Shown: positions 4,932 through 5,172 of the stretch, one piece after another | Layout: the number at the start of each line of letters is the position of its first letter | Numbering within the stretch: position 1 is the first letter of the stretch | Made by a program: the position numbers and the translations under genes | Notes under the pieces: generated by a model | What the model saw: the letters and a program-made list of their open reading frames with translations, nothing else | The model's database searches: none | What the model was told of the DNA's origin: nothing | From: an archaeon | GTDB lineage: Archaea > Thermoplasmatota > Thermoplasmata > Methanomassiliicoccales > Methanomethylophilaceae | Direction: 5' to 3' | NCBI GenBank assembly: GCA_024399225.1 | Contig: JAKSHV010000092.1 | Location: forward strand, 1-5,172 | DNA: 5,172 nt

Positions 4932-5172
4932 ATGAGCCAGGACATAGTCGTTATTTCCATCGGCGGTTCGATCCTCATTCCGGATCAGAACGATTCAGTT
5001 TACATCGGAAAACTCGCAGAGATGCTGAAGAAGGCTTCCGAGAAGGTACGCGTCTGCGTCGTATGCGGCGGTGGAAAAATCGCCAGGTACTACACCGTCA
5101 CCGGAAGGGAACTCGGCGGAACCGAGTACCAGCTCGACATGCTCGGAATCGGATGCACCAGGCTCAACGCAG
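4932..5172 (+). CDS. pyrH: UMP kinase, archaeal type (5' part, 80 codons visible)
   Basis: The first 80 residues of an amino-acid-kinase-fold enzyme that converts UMP to UDP with ATP in pyrimidine nucleotide synthesis. Visible signatures are the N-terminal strand and loop VVISIGGSIL (residues 6-15, GGS at 11-13), which contacts phosphates; the second glycine loop VCGGGKIARYY (44-54); and GTEYQLDMLGIGCTRLNA (63-80), matching the archaeal UMP kinase pattern in which a helix ends '..G...TRLNA'. The family is usually about 225 aa, so roughly a third is present and the rest lies beyond the window edge. The ATG is chosen from the homologous start and from the TATA box 33 nt upstream; there is no Shine-Dalgarno. 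It is divergent from prf1 across a 142-nt promoter region. Other amino-acid kinases (for example isopentenyl phosphate kinase) share the fold, but the TRLNA segment favours PyrH. Confidence 0.9.
   Translation, partial: MSQDIVVISIGGSILIPDQNDSVYIGKLAEMLKKASEKVRVCVVCGGGKIARYYTVTGRELGGTEYQLDMLGIGCTRLNA

Noticed and set aside
1..5172. CRISPR array, insertion sequence, toxin-antitoxin or phage-defence genes
   Set aside because: There are no spaced direct repeats of the right length, no transposase or terminal repeats, and all recognised genes are housekeeping or membrane proteins.

Overview
The window looks like chromosomal DNA from a euryarchaeon. It encodes an eRF1-type archaeal release factor, an archaeal-type arginyl-tRNA synthetase and an archaeal-type UMP kinase, with TATA-box promoters and GGAG ribosome sites. 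My best guess is the Thermoplasmata, specifically Methanomassiliicoccales/Methanomethylophilaceae. The support is the 'DSDA' segment after the signal peptide of the first membrane protein, the dominance of AGG for Arg, and the absence of TAG among the six visible stops (five TGA, one TAA). This placement is inference, not proof.

Layout. (1) Positions 3-694, plus strand: the 3' end of an unrecognised gene, joined by an ATGA overlap to a small secreted, membrane-anchored protein with a basic cytoplasmic tail. A perfect UUCG-capped hairpin follows. (2) Positions 695-907: a convergent intergenic stretch with a 7-bp TTTTTGG/CCAAAAA inverted repeat and T-tracts on both strands, probably transcript ends. 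No gene is visible there. (3) Positions 908-1177, minus strand: a two-helix DUF5654-like membrane protein with its own TATA box and probably a leaderless mRNA. (4) Positions 4789-1303, minus strand: a tight operon, prf1 (aRF1) - argS - GNAT acetyltransferase, with 2-5 bp between each stop and the chosen next start, and no room for internal promoters. (5) Positions 4790-4931: the divergent promoter region between prf1 and pyrH. (6) Position 4932 to the end, plus strand: the first 80 codons of UMP kinase (pyrH).

How it fits together. The minus-strand operon couples translation termination, arginine-tRNA charging and an acetyltransferase of unknown substrate. The divergent pyrH belongs to pyrimidine nucleotide synthesis. 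Three downstream genes in clusters (positions 86, 3548, 1800) share the arrangement GGAG-N8-ATG, with the previous stop codon in or beside that spacer. This fixes two starts that a longest-ORF rule would misplace onto GTG. The two probable leaderless genes (DUF5654 and pyrH) both have the ATG about 33 nt from the TATA centre.

The most intriguing element is in the prf1 leader. A four-codon in-frame reading frame (ATG TTG AAG GTG TGA) starts about 32 nt from the TATA box, the spacing of a leaderless start. It ends in TGA six nucleotides before the prf1 ATG, which suggests release-factor autoregulation through its own stop codon. No mobile element, CRISPR array, tRNA, rRNA or defence system was seen; most of the window is ordinary core-genome DNA.
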